A stretch of DNA of 64,000 nucleotides, from positions 30,348,501 through 30,412,500 of the forward strand of contig OY756957.1 of NCBI GenBank assembly GCA_963580455.1, written 5' to 3'. Source of the stretch: Euonymus europaeus. Taxonomy: Eukaryota; Streptophyta; Magnoliopsida; Celastrales; Celastraceae. The notes under the pieces were generated by a model. The model did no database searches, was not told the origin of the DNA, and saw only the letters and a list, made by a program, of their open reading frames with translations. Every line of letters begins with the position of its first letter. Position 1 is the first letter of the stretch. Shown here one piece after another: positions 11,201 through 23,403 of this stretch. The position numbers and the translations under genes were made by a program.

Positions 11201-13599
11201 ATGGCGGAAGATCTGGTACTGGACACCGCGATCAGGGACTGGGTCTTGATACCGCTGTCGGTGGTGATGGTTCTAATCGGGATCCTCCGGTACTTTGTTT
11301 CCAAGCTTATGCGCTCGTCGTCTCAAGTTCCCGATGTTAAGATCGTCAAAGAAGGGCAAGTCAATTAATGAGATACCTAATCTGAAAGGTGTATAACTAG
11401 TTATACCTAAACTATTTTGATTTCATGCGTTTTTGAGTTTCAGGCAAGTGATTGTGAGGGCTCGGAACTTGCGTGCCAGTGCCAATTTCATTCCTTCCAA
11501 GTCCTTTCGCTCTCGAAAGCTCTACTACAGCAACGAGGTTTGCAATTTTTAATATTGAAACTTTGAATTGCTTGTAATTAGTGCTACTTTAACTGAATTG
11601 ATGGAATTCATGGTAGCATCTTACTGTCGGGGCTACTCGAGCTTTAAGAATGGGAATGTTTAGTGATAGTTCATAGGTTATACAGAAATCGTTATCTGCC
11701 TGCGCAGTGTTTGAAATTGCTGACCAGGAAGAAACTATCCATGATTGAAAAGGAATGTAGTTACCTGTTCAGTTTGTGTTCCAAGTTTTATTCTTTGTTG
11801 CTTAGATGATTGAGGTCAGTATTTGACGTTGCACTTTCGCAGGAGAATGGTTTGTTACATGTTCCAAAGGGCCAGGCTCAAAATCCACAAGCACAAATGT
11901 TCTCGGATCCAAACATGGCTATGGATATGATGAAGAAAAACCTTTCCATGATCATACCCCAGGTACTTAGGACGGAATATTTTGCCAATGTTCTTTACGT
12001 AATTGATCAAATGGGATGAATTACAGTTTTGTTTGAATATTTCTCTCTGGCCAGACTCTTACTTTTGCATGGGTCAACTTTTTCTTCTCTGGCTTCGTTG
12101 CAGGTTATTTCTTACCTGCATCTCCATCTTTCTTAACTTGTTGTTTTTTAGATTTTGATTTTCTATGCCATTGTATGATATGTATTATATTTTGTTAATC
12201 TTGTTTCAGCTAAGATACCCTTTCCACTGACTCAGAGATTCAGATCAATGTTACAGAATGGGATTGACTTGAGCACTGTTGATGTTAGCTATGTCAGTAG
12301 CCGTTCATGGTACTTACTCTATCTTTTGGAACATTATACATTTTTCTCTAGGGGCAGAATTTTACTCCATAACCACTGACTAATCAAAATAATATATTAT
12401 ATTCTGGAAACCAGCTTGGTTGTTATCTCTAATTATGTACAAATGTCTTTCATCTTTAAATTTCAGGTATTTCCTGAATTTGTTTGGACTAAGGGGTTTA
12501 TTTAGTCTCATCCTGGGTGAAGAAAATGGTCTGTATTTTGCTTAAAACTTCTTTATTCCAACTTTATCATCAATCTGTTTCAATTCTTGCAAAGTGGAAT
12601 TAGCTCTGCACACCGTGCTTATCCTGGTCACATTTTTTCATATGATTATTCTTAAAATAGCAACGGATGATACACAACGCATGATGCAAATGAGTGGCTT
12701 TGGCTTTGATCCGACAAAGGTACGATGCCAAATATAAGTGCTCTCCTTTGTTTCTTTTGATATTTTTTGAGTATTTTCTTTCTCGAATGATTTTTTTCAT
12801 GGATATGATTTATCTAAATAATGTGCTATCAGTCTAAGAAAGAAACTTAGAGGTCACATGTTCAATTCATGGAACATCCTATCCATAAATTATGTGGGAT
12901 AAGGTCTATGTACATTTTTGCATCTCATGAGTCATGACCCCACTCACTTTTGGAGCCTCTTGCATGGATGTTGTTTACCGTTACCTAATTTGCTATCAAT
13001 ATAGTTAGACTGCAACTTATGCGTTCAATTATTACTTACTAGATACATTGGACATTATACGAGTTCTATACTTTTATCTACATTGTAGTAAAATTTCTTT
13101 TGTTTTTCGTAAGTGGCAAATATATTTCCTTAATATGGAAACATACCAATCAGGATTCTACATCTCATATTTCAAGTATGTCTCTGTTATGTGCTGGTGT
13201 ATTTCTTTACTTGTTGCTGTTAACTTGTTTGAATGGATTGATATATATATATATGCTGGTCTGGGCTAAACCCTTATTTTTTGTTTTAGGTAGAATTAAA
13301 TTGAAATGTATAGATCATTGGGTGGTGGGTGATATTTTCCTTTTGGATTTGAGCGTAGAAGATTATTAAGAAAGAATGTTGAATGATGTGATTACCACTC
13401 AGTCGTTTCTTAATATAGGGATGGGTCATTTGTGACTGCAGTACTATATGCAACATGATTGTCTTCTAATCCTTTGTCTTCTTATGCATGTCAGAGCTTG
13501 GGTGCTGAGAAAGAAAGTCTTGACATAGTCCAACATGACTGGGCTCTCCCGAAGTTTGAGCATCGTGCCGAAGCTACCCTCAAGAAACTCATCAGCTGA
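11201..13599 (+). CDS. EMC3: ER membrane protein complex subunit 3 (EMC3)
   Basis: Eight coding exons: 11201-11355, 11444-11537, 11843-11962, 12055-12103, 12210-12309, 12467-12528, 12661-12719, 13495-13599 (744 bp, 247 aa), the usual EMC3 length. EMC3 is a YidC/Oxa1-type core subunit of the EMC insertase, which places tail-anchored and multi-pass proteins in the ER membrane. Visible are TM1 ([19 protein letters not shown]), the cytosolic [15 protein letters not shown] loop with its Met-rich stretch, TM2 ([21 protein letters not shown]), then [21 protein letters not shown] and TM3 ([13 protein letters not shown]). The C-terminus has [16 protein letters not shown] and a LKKLIS end. Intron 1 uses a GC donor (AAGG|GCAAGT). 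Intron 7 holds a SINE. Confidence 0.97.
12832..12990 (+). mobile_element. tRNA-derived SINE, Au-like, in EMC3 intron 7
   Basis: A ~159-bp insert lies between direct repeats TGCTATCA at 12824-12831 and 12991-12998, consistent with a target-site duplication. Inside are a degenerate pol III B-box-like stretch (AGGTCACATGTTCAATTC), GGGATAAGGTCTATGTACA, GACCCCACTC and GGAGCCTCTTGCATGG. These follow the order of the plant Au SINE consensus (B box, GGGTAAGGCTGCGTACA, GACCCC, GGAGC..TGCA) with considerable divergence. The family name is from memory and needs alignment; the flanking repeat is seen directly. Confidence 0.7.
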
Positions 13600-13639
13600 G
13601 CATTAGCCTCTCGTGTCAACTAATTGAGGCCTGCCCAGA

Positions 13640-14240
13640 ATGTGGTTATTCACTCTCCGCTGATAGTGAAATTTGACTGCTGGCTGTGAAGTTGGCAAGG
13701 CTTCAACAATTCGGGTAGTTGGGAAAAATAGTTTTCTTCTTAAAGTTAATTGTAGTACTCGCAGAGAATTTTCCACAGTGATGGCCGCACTAACCATTTC
13801 CGTTTGTTTGATCTACTTGGATCTCTCTTTATGTAAAGTATTCTGCTGGGTTCGCTGTTGGATTGTTTTTCTTGAATAGAGACATACAGTACTTCTTTGT
13901 ATGATATATGGAAACAACGGATATTCCATTATCATGTGATGTTGGAAACTTAATGATGGGGATTGGACATTTTTGCAGTTTTGAACTAGTAGTCTCGTTA
14001 GGAATCCTTCGTTCTTAGAGGGCCTCTAAATCATCACCACCAGCAGTTTGAGAATGGCCCGGTTAGGTAACCATAACAGGGAAATCATCATCAACCTTCT
14101 TTCCAGGGTCCATAAAGTAGATCCATCTCCACTGTCCAACCTTACATCATCAACCTCTCCTTTTTTTCCTTTTTCTACATTACAGTATCTCAATCGTTGA
14201 ATTGTACTCATAGTATCTAAGTGGATGCGCGGTTTCACAT
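13640..14240. other. EMC3 3' UTR and downstream intergenic
   Basis: The 3' UTR probably runs to about 13900-13950. After that I see no supported coding sequence; frames on both strands are short and featureless. Confidence 0.45.
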
Positions 14241-14545
14241 GTAACACGCGAAATTATGTACTTACAATTCAATAGTCGAATTCGATTGCCGAATGTTTTA
14301 ACAAATTGTGTCATTGGATTCATCAATAGCTATTTTGTTTGAAATTATGTACGTATAACTCAGTAGTCAAATCCAATTGTTGAATATTTTGACAAATCGT
14401 GTGGTTGGATTTATCAATTGTTGTTTTGTTTTTTCACATGTTACATGCGAAATTCTGTATGTACAATTCAATAATCGAATCCGATTGATTTATAAATATT
14501 TTAACAAATGGTGTCTTTAGATCCACCCATAGCTGTTTTGCGATA
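14240..14545. repeat. Three diverged ~91-105-bp tandem repeats
   Basis: GAAATTATGTAC / GAAATTCTGTAT begins related units at about 14249, 14340 and 14449. Each continues with CAATAGTCGAAT-like, TTTTAACAAAT-GTGTC-like and a closing CATAGCTATTTTG/TTGTTGTTTTG. The units differ by many substitutions, so this is an old duplication. No coding capacity is supported. Confidence 0.75.
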
Positions 14546-15590
14546 AAACAAAAATGATGTAGTAAAGCTTCATGGGATTAGGATAATATTTACATTTGCA
14601 GGATATTGTTGAAAATTTTGACGAAAGCATAAATAGAATGTTGAAAATTTGAAATCTGGACGGCGTCCTCTAGTGAGGACATGATCGGGGTGTGATGACT
14701 GCGATCACGCGTGGCAAATCAACCGGCAGGCAAGTGGGTCCCAAGTCACGTGGTGTCCTACCTGGAAAGCATCGAAATGTGGCCTCTGCCAGAAGGTTTA
14801 GACAACCGAAAAGGCCATAGCATGGTGATGAATCAAGGAAGTAAAAAGAAGCCACGACAGAAATTTTAAATTTTGCGTGGGCCCGTGATAAGAATTTTCA
14901 ATGGCTCTGATGATATTTGGTGGTGTAGGTCCCACTTAATGCACCGACTTTTGTTTGGCATCACCGTCCAATACCAAATTCAATCGAACGGCTTGGATTA
15001 GAAGGTGAAAAAGGTGCAACCTTAAAAATGGCAAACAAATTGACCGCCACAGTAAAAGTGGCCCTTATTGTGTCCCACGGACCAAATCGCTTTTGCAAAA
15101 ACTAGGCAACATAAGTATTTGCACATAGTTAACATTGTTGGTCTTAATCTTAATTTATTTATAAGTAAAGGCCAAGGGGGTCAGGCCAGGTTAAAAGTTA
15201 CATAAAACTAGTATTAATCAAATACAAAAATCTGATCATGATCATGATGAATCATATAGTCCAGCACGAAAACACACTCAAAAGAAAAATATATGGTGAA
15301 AATGTCCTCCACTGTATATACATAGATATGTATACACACACGTACTGTACGTTAAACTTGCCAATTCATATACAATAGGCTAAAAGGAACAAAAAAAAAA
15401 ATAATAAATTGTGTATAGTTTTTAAGAAATTAAATAGAAGAAAAAAACATTTACAACTAGACAGGCAGAGAGAGGCTTTGATGTTGTCAGTGTGACATGA
15501 GGTGCCCATTTGCCAAGATTCTCTTTGTACAAATAAAATAAATAATTAGACGATTATGTTAATTTAATTAGTCGAGGTGTCTACTAATCC
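14546..15590. other. Intergenic upstream of the Glu/Ala-rich protein gene
   Basis: About 1 kb with no gene. It contains the promoter of the downstream gene. No other transposon ends or RNA genes were recognised. Confidence 0.45.
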
Positions 15591-15710
15591 TCTATAAATA
15601 CCTCTCTCACTTTCACCATCTCCTCACTCCACTCCACTCCCTTTAATCTCTCTAATTCTTCTTTAATTTCTTGCACAACCACTCTCCCTTTTCTCTTTCT
15701 CTATTCCCAA
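15591..15710 (+). promoter_or_regulatory. TATA box and leader of the Glu/Ala-rich protein gene
   Basis: TCTATAAATACC at 15591-15602 is a near-consensus plant TATA box, followed after about 25 bases by a CT-rich leader (CACTCCACTCCCTTTAATC) that runs to the ATG at 15711. Transcription probably starts near 15625-15635. Confidence 0.7.
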
Positions 15711-16357
15711 ATGGCCACTGCTGTTGAGGTAATTAACTCAAACTAATCAAGTTTCTATGTTACTGGTTTTTCAGTTAGATCTTAAGTTTTTAATAGCAAT
15801 AGTGATTATCACTTTTGGATCAGAATTAACAAACGAAAATTGGGTTCATGTATATATATATATATATATAATATTTGCAGGTTAACTCAGTTCCGGCAAC
15901 TTTGCCAGCTGAGACACAGGAAGTGACCAAGACTGAAGAGATCAAGCAAACAATTACCCAAGAAGAGCCAAAGGTTGCTGCACCACCAGCTGCAGCGGAG
16001 CCAGCGGCCGATGAGCCAGCAGATGAAGTAAAACCTGACGCCGCAGCTGATGCGCCAGCTGTGGAGGAACCTGCTGCCGCGGCTACCCCTGAAGCTGAGG
16101 CTCCAGTCGATGCAGTTGAAGTCAAGGTTGTGGTAGAAGAAGCTGAAAAGGTTGAGGCAACAGAGGAGACCAAAGTTGAGAATCCAGAGGAGGAGGAGGA
16201 GGAGGAGAAGAAGGAGAAGGCAGAAGACCTGGCACCTGTCGTGGGAGCAGCGGAGGAGGCTCCTGCCACAGAGGACAAACCAGTTGAGGAGGAAGAGAAG
16301 AAACCGGTGGCAGAGGAACCAAGCACAGAAGTTACCGTTGAGAAGCGTGAGGAATAG
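15711..16357 (+). CDS. Glu/Ala/Pro-rich acidic low-complexity protein
   Basis: Two exons: 15711-15728 (only six codons, MATAVE) and 15881-16357 (495 bp, 164 aa). The protein is almost entirely Glu, Ala, Pro, Val and Lys, with repeated AAAEPAADEPADE-like and EEPAA motifs, a run of seven Glu (EEEEEEE, encoded by GAG) and a KREE end. It has no signal peptide, membrane helix or Cys, and should be disordered and strongly acidic. Similar short two-exon proteins are common in plants and are often labelled neurofilament-like or MARCKS-like from composition alone, so no function can be assigned. The intron ends in a (TA)n run just upstream of its acceptor. The strong TATA box suggests regulated or high expression. 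Confidence 0.85.
15850..15872. repeat. (TA)n microsatellite beside a 3' splice site
   Basis: About ten TA units lie in the single intron of the Glu/Ala-rich protein gene, ending roughly ten bases before the acceptor (ATATTTGCAG). Length change here would alter the polypyrimidine/branch region. Confidence 0.8.
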
Positions 16358-16399
16358 AGAGCTAGGGTTCTTGTTTTGCATGTCAAAGTTGGCAAGATT

Positions 16400-17529
16400 T
16401 CATTATTACATTTATGTCTATTTAATTTGGTGTTTTTTTTTAAATTTATTTAAGAGGTTTGGATATTTGGACTACTAGAATAAAAAAATATTAGGCAAGG
16501 AAGCGAATCCACGTCAGCATGCTTACAATGGATGCATTGACACCGTGGATGGAAAATAGAGTTTGATATTGGTGTGGTATGTGATTATGTATTATGAATT
16601 CTCTCTAGCGTTTGAATTTATTAATATTTATATCTATAGTTTTTATTTACTTTTTTGCCATTGGGAAAAAAAGGGTTTTGACAAATTTTATGACGTGGAT
16701 CCAACAATCCTCCCGACTAATTTAGTAATTCTCAAGCCAGTAACTATTTTTCAGGGCTCCATGGGAAAGTCCTGCAATATAGGGCAACAGAACATAACCC
16801 AAAAGGCTATAAGTGAGACCAATAATTGGCTTTTCTGAAGGTCATGGGCTGGGCTCACTGAGCTACACTCAGCTAGTCAGCTGTGTGATTGGTCCAAAAG
16901 GTTTCAAGGCAACCATCCCTGGCTATAGCGCACACAGAAACATCATGGCCAGTAGTACATCACAGCGGAAAATGGTTTTCACCAAATTTCCATTCCTGGG
17001 CTTAGAACAAGCAACAACTGCATAAAAATACCAATCCCAGATTTTGAATTCTATTATGGTAAAGAACATAGGAAACATACATTCAACCAAAATGTTTATG
17101 ATGCAAATTTGAATGCTGTCCCTATATACACTCTCACCATTGGAGAGTATCATAACCGATCGATGCATTTTCTCAAGCTTTTAAGAGTGAAGGCAAAGAA
17201 AGCTTCCCAAGCAAAGAGCTTGGATTCCAGAGAAAATCTGTCAAAGCATCAGTTGTCCTTTCTAGAATAAAGGATTAAATGATATAGAATTTCTTCATTC
17301 TTGATTCCAGCATTATTCACGCTAAGAACTATATAAACAGTTGAGCATGCAATGACATCTCAACCCACACAAGAAAACTACAGAAAACCAACATCACCTT
17401 CAGAAATAGCATATTTTAGCAGAAAAGGATGAGAAGGGCTTTCCTATAATCTGTACAACCTTCATATTATCTTTCTATGTGCAGTAAAAAAGAAAAACCT
17501 TTTTACCCAATGTAGGAGGGACTGATACT
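16400..17529. other. Intergenic, 3' flanks of two convergent genes
   Basis: Holds the 3' UTR of the acidic-protein gene (left) and of UPL5 (right, minus strand). No additional coding sequence is supported. Confidence 0.45.
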
Positions 17530-20500
17530 TCACCAAGTACCGAAGCTGCAACCGACATGTTCTTGAGTGATGACGTGAAACCGATCTTGCATAACAGCTG
17601 CGGAAGGATATGGCGGGAAACACAACCGGTAAAAGCATGTGTGAGATGACGGAAGACGATCATGAGGTTCTGAGGACTTGTATATGTAAAGTCGAGAAGC
17701 TAAACCACGGAAACCCTCGACCGGAAGATATTTCACTGATGTCCAGAAGAAGAGGAGAAACTTTTTTTGCTTTTCTGACATTTCACCAACAATCTACAAT
17801 GCACCAGCAAGATTCATAAATATGATTTATCATATTACACATGTGTCTTTAAACACATAAATCAAGACTTCGTCATCAACTGAAAATGGGTGCTGCTACT
17901 GACATATGTAACATGGTTGATTGATAAACATTCAACAGCCCAAGTTGTGAATTGATAAACTCAGTTATTTTGACGCCTTTTTTCTACTCCTGGAAGATAT
18001 TCAGATATAATGATAGCTCCTGTTGGTTTCACTCACAATCCTTGCAATTAGGCAGGTGAGGTGTTCGAATACTCTTCAAAGAATAGATAATTAAGATCAA
18101 TCAAACAATTGTCTTTGAAATATTCTATGAACACAATAGTTCTCAGCTTCAGCGGTTTTCAAGTAATATGTGTTGTGACTTCAGCTTTACCCTTTTTTGT
18201 TTAATTTCCCATTTTTTAATGTCGTTAAAAATTCAATTCTCAACTATCAATTCTCAACTTCCAATTTTACTAATAGTACTTCCACTTTCATCAAATAAAC
18301 TCACTTTTTGGCACATAAATTATATACTCTTCCTGACTCAACACCTTCATCGTCAATTCCCTCTTTTAACAATAACACCTTTTCCCCCCAACATTGATGT
18401 ATCATGCATTGATTGTGCTTATGCTGCTCCTTGAGCTAAGTTATTCCGACATTCCTTTTTCATTTTACAGCTTTACAATACTTCTCTTCCTCAAGTTTAA
18501 AAGCATGCAGGAATAAAAAATATGACACCATGAAAGTTCCATCCTATTTCTAGCATGTTTTATGATGGATAAGAGGTGATCCATCCCTACATGAGCAACA
18601 GATAAAATATAGCCAGCCTAATATACAAAATACAGCCAACCAAAATCAGGAAATGTACTAGTAAAAGTACTTTCATCAATAATAAAAAAGGTATAAGAGT
18701 GCACAAAGCTGTGCTACTGCACCAAGTCATAACTCATAGCACTTTCATTTGCAATGATATTTGAAACCAGATAAATGTGAGGTCCTTTATTATATCCACT
18801 ACTGCTTATGAAGTATCTTTTCCATTTCCTTATCCTTCACAAAGTTATGAAATTCCTACTCTAGCGCCAAAAAACATCCCAGTACTACTTTTGCAATCAG
18901 TTTGCTGAAACCATAATCAAATCCTTACTTCCCAATATTTCATAATCGATTTTAATCCCAATTACAATTTAAATTCCATTAATAAGTTAGTGAAACAAAG
19001 TCAACTGCCACCTTATAATCTCTACTCTTCCAATTCGTTAAAATCACACATACAAGTATACAACACTATTCTAAAAAGTTAAAATCACCCCTCAAGTCAC
19101 AATCTCAACAGTTCAACTCTAACTAGAAGATAATGGGAGCTCCCAATATCATGCATCTGGCCTCATCATTAACACATTCTCCACTCAGCATGCCCCAAAA
19201 AATCTCCATATGAATAGTAAAATTGCAAGATAGTCCTGCATGCAACTTGGTGTTTCTTTCTAGTACTTCTACAGTCAAAATGAAAACAAAATTCTCTACA
19301 TTTATCTTAAAATGTGCTGCTAATCTAGTGCTGCCAATGATCTTGATAGACATTTTTGGTCAACACAGACAAAGCAAAAGTACCCTTAAGCCTTAAAACA
19401 GTTTACTCCCTTGAGCTTTCCATGAAATCTGATAATGTTACAAACATGTTACCGAACTCCATGTGAACTTAACTGAAAGTCTATGTAACAGCAAACAATG
19501 TTCTTACTGATCCAGCTTTAACTTTCATAATGCTTCAAAAAAGTGTAACAGAGACACAAAAAGACAAAATAAGGCTAGTCATGTCATCACAACCTCCTCA
19601 ACAAATGTGCAAGAAACATAGATCACAATAGTATTTCAGACCATATCACAATCAAATAGAAAATGAAGAAGCAGAACTTGGCAGATGACTTTACTTTTAA
19701 AAAACAGTTCAACTTCACCTCTATAACTCTAAAAAACACCCACAGAGAAAATAGTAAAACAAGAAGTTAAGTTTGAATGCATATTTGTGAAAGAAAGGGA
19801 TAGAGTGGGGAACAAGGGCACGTTAATTCCGAACAAGGGTTATCAAACAAAGAATGCAGCCCGTAGTAAAATGGAGAAAAAATTTGTAATACATTTCTGA
19901 TAGGGAAAAATGAAAGAAGAAGAGAAAGAGAGACAGAAGTGAAGAACAGCAATGAAGACGACAAAATGATACATTTATAGTTCAAAGTTAATGAAAATAC
20001 CACCCTGCTGGCACATACCTTCCAGAACCACAGTATCTGAGGATCAGTTTCTATGTAGCCATTGAAATCAGTATGTGCTTTCCAATCATCAACACTGATA
20101 GCACTTTCAGTTCCATATAGCATCCAGTCAAGATCTTGAAGCTCCAAACTATAGAAGAAGCAGGTCCTTTTGTCTGACTTAGAAAGAATATCAGCAAATC
20201 CTTGTGAGAAATGAAAGACCTGTTCAGATATTGATGTAACAAAGCGTTGTTCGATGAGAAGATCAACATATTCTTCTCTATTCTTGCTATTCACGACAAT
20301 ATTTTTCCCACCAAGGCAAAGCTCCACAGCTTTCCTAGATCCTAGCTCCTCGACTTCTGTAACAAATGTCAGTCCTAAAGCATCTGAATCAATAAACTCA
20401 GCATCCATCTCAAGGATCTGCTTACAGCTATTATATAATAATGGATCTGCCTCCCGAATATCTTCTACAGAAAGTTGCATTCCAGCCAATTGCAAGAAAA

Positions 20501-23403
20501 ACACTCGATCAAAGACAATTCCAACTTGTACTTTATGCATCAAAGCTAGAGCAATTACCCGACCAGAGAAGCTAAAGTACTCCAGATGCATGGGATCCAC
20601 CTTAGATGCTGCAAAAAGAAGCCAGATTATTACATGACCAATACAGATGCACCCTATGCAGATATACTGACATATTATGACAAAGAATGATTATTTCAAC
20701 TAATGGAAACTATCGACCCTGAAAACAAAATACAACATTACATTAATATGCTAATTCACAATAACTGCAACATAATAACATAAATAATACGCAAAAATTT
20801 TAATTATGACAAAAAGTAATAGCAGAATAGTCGACTGGGACAATGGTTATGGAATGATCTGATTGTTGAACTGGCAATAGCAGATCAAAATTTCAAATTA
20901 CCACATCAGTATGACAATTTTCCCCCTCGGTCACTTTCCCCTTTAAGATTTGACTCAAAGAAGCAGAGTTATCAGCCTACAAGGAAGTGGAAAGAGTTGT
21001 GCTTGCATGTGTAACTTTGTAGGTAAAATATGGTAGTTTCAATATAATTGTTTTAAAAATTGTTGCAGCGGCTAAAGACTTTGATCACTGCCTAAAGTAA
21101 CAAAATTAAGATAGGAGAGGCCTATACACTTCCACTCTAAGTCGTATGAGAGATTAAGGCGAGGAGCTTCTGGGTAAGTCTACTCATGCAACAAAGTAGA
21201 ATGAAAATTATTGACACTGAACCTCAGCCTCCATCCGTTCAATCGTACACCAGCCGAATATGGTAGCCGCAACCCAGAATTCATGTCCATATCATATACA
21301 GCTACCAACAAAAAATAACTTGCAACCCATGGGTCAAGTACCAACAAAATATAAGTTGGAAGATATGGGTTAAGTTCATATAGTCATCCATAAAAGCTAT
21401 CATATAGATATATGTTGGAAAGAAAAGCAAAACATTTATATCAGCAGCATAAGGAACAATGGTAATAAAACTGTTCAGCAAAAGCCTATTCAGAATCCGT
21501 TGACATAACGAGGTAACTTACAAGGATTGGGAAAAAACCTTCGACGATCATTCGGGCATGCTGCAAAAAGTGCATTTTGTGGATTGAATATGGCTTGGCA
21601 TACCAGGATGAACCATTCCCTTAAAACACCAGGACCTGTGGCTTCCTCATTTTTGAATTCCAAAAATAAACCACTGTGTAGTGAGTCAGGATCTGCTCGT
21701 GCAATGTACTCGAATGATTCTGATAACAGTTGAGACCTGTCAATAAGCATCTCGTGCAGATCGTCATAATCTTCTCTTACCTCCGGGAGCAACATCATCG
21801 CCAAATGCCTCCTGGATTCAAAATTGGTCACTTCCTTATGATCAAAAAGCCATTGATTATCATCAGCTCGCTTAGCATATCTAATAATTAGCATAGACAA
21901 AGAAGCTTTCCTGTGAGTCAAAAGCCCCCAAAACTTATCCTCAGCACCCTGATATAGTTTAGAAATGCTGTTCAATTCTTTCAGGATCGCAAGATATTGT
22001 GACCATCCTGTACGAACAACTTCACCTTCTGCATTTGAATTCAGAAGCAAACAGTCCTCCATTTTTTTAAGGCAATTATCCATCTTAAACAGCAAATCAA
22101 CAAATATAATATGAAGAGTTCCTATCTCTTCCCCTAGCCATGGATGGCTAAAACCAATCTTGTTCAGTGGCATGGAGATAGGACAGTTGGAACCTGCTTG
22201 CTCCACAATTGCCTGGCGGAGAGGAGGCAAAAAATCAAGGAGATCACGAACATCATTCGACAAAGACCCCATGCTCCCGGTAAACTCCAAGCTCTTAACC
22301 AGGTCCCTAGACAACCTATTTGCAATCTCACTAACAAATGGGAAAAGGTCTTGAAGTACAATCACTGGTCGAATATCCCCTCTATCCCCTCTATCCTCTT
22401 TATCACCTCTATAAATCAACAAGCCATTCCACACAGCAGTCTTGGTCAACAATGATGCTAAAGTGCTCCGGCAATGGAGATACAAGGGGTCCTCACAACC
22501 TACCTGCCTAAGCAGCTTACAAAACTCTATAATTATGGTGGGTGCACATTTTGTACACGACTCAGTTAAATTATTTTTACTAACAGTAATTGTCAAGAAA
22601 TACTTAATACAATAACTAGCACAATCACGGTTCCCTTCAATTGATGAAGTGTAAAGGGTAACCAAGGCAGTAGGTGCCCACGATGCCATGAATATGTGTA
22701 TATATTCAAATTGCAAATCTATATTTTTCTCTGGCACTTTTGAGAAGAAATCGGACATACGGTCGGTAATGTATTTTGAAGGTCTAGTCACTGCCTCGCC
22801 CTTGCAAAGTTGGTAAATTTTTGAAATCATACAATCTATGGCAATCCACCCGGCAGGGTGTCTTGTGCTCCGCATTCGGCCCACCATGGTGAGTCCAGCA
22901 TCATTTTGGATAGAGCAATCGGCTAAAGACTGATCCCATTGTAGTTCTCTCCCCCTATAAATTAATCGCTGCTCAAATACAGGTATTCCAGTCATGACAT
23001 AAAGCCGTTTTAGTAGAGAACCCACCGTCTCGTCCGAATTAGCATGCACCACCAATGTATTTCCGCCAGAAATTAACTTGATAAAGAATTGTACCCTAGT
23101 TGTTGTACACTCCAGTTGTCGGCAGTCTAATAATGATGGTGAAGATAGAGAATCGGCGCGGTAGGCGAGCTGATTCAAGTTCGATGAGGTGGAAAAATCA
23201 GTTCCGCCACCGCCGCCGTTGGATGAGTCCCGGACGGCCAAGATTTCGTCTTTCCGCATCCGAACAGAGACTAGTTCTGATAAATAAGTGTCCCCATCGT
23301 CCTCCACATAAGAGGCGTAATCATCCAGTTTCCGCTTTGATAGAATATGGTGATCGTACGGGGGTGATGAAGAAGTGAAGGACGGTGATTGACGAAAAGA
23401 CAT
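17530..23403 (-). CDS. UPL5: HECT E3 ubiquitin ligase, UPL5 type
   Basis: Three coding exons on the minus strand: 23403-21522, 20608-20019, 17793-17530 (2,736 bp, 911 aa; Arabidopsis UPL5 is about 870). UPL5 takes ubiquitin from an E2 onto a HECT Cys and passes it to substrates; in Arabidopsis it targets WRKY53 in leaf senescence. Seen here: a Ser/Gly-rich N-terminus, a ubiquitin-like domain at ~104-178 (VQFFIKLISG, LIYRGRELQWDQSLADCSIQ, LTMVGRMR), a helical middle, and the HECT domain from ~565 (LFLEFKNEEATGPGVLREWF, YFSFSGRVIALALMHKVQ) to the end. The catalytic site is LPSSHTCFYRL, with Cys877 by this model, encoded in the last exon. The last intron is 2.2 kb. A short in-frame minisatellite encodes DRGDRGD near residues 334-340. 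Confidence 0.95.
17794..20018 (-). other. 2.2-kb intron 2 of UPL5
   Basis: The donor GTATGTGC follows the codon pair for Trp-Lys (FWK) and the acceptor is CATTGTAG. It splits the HECT domain just before IVGEMSEKQKK. The intron is AT-rich and I see no gene or transposon boundary inside it. Confidence 0.8.

Noticed and set aside
15826..16395. Minus-strand Ser/Ala/Thr-rich ORFs opposite the acidic protein
   Set aside because: They are the antisense shadow of GAG/GCT-rich codons. The plus strand has a TATA box, leader, start and splice sites.
18040..18090. tRNA-like B-box word (GAGGTGTTCGAATACTC)
   Set aside because: No matching A box or cloverleaf can be drawn around it, and the position is within a UPL5 intron.
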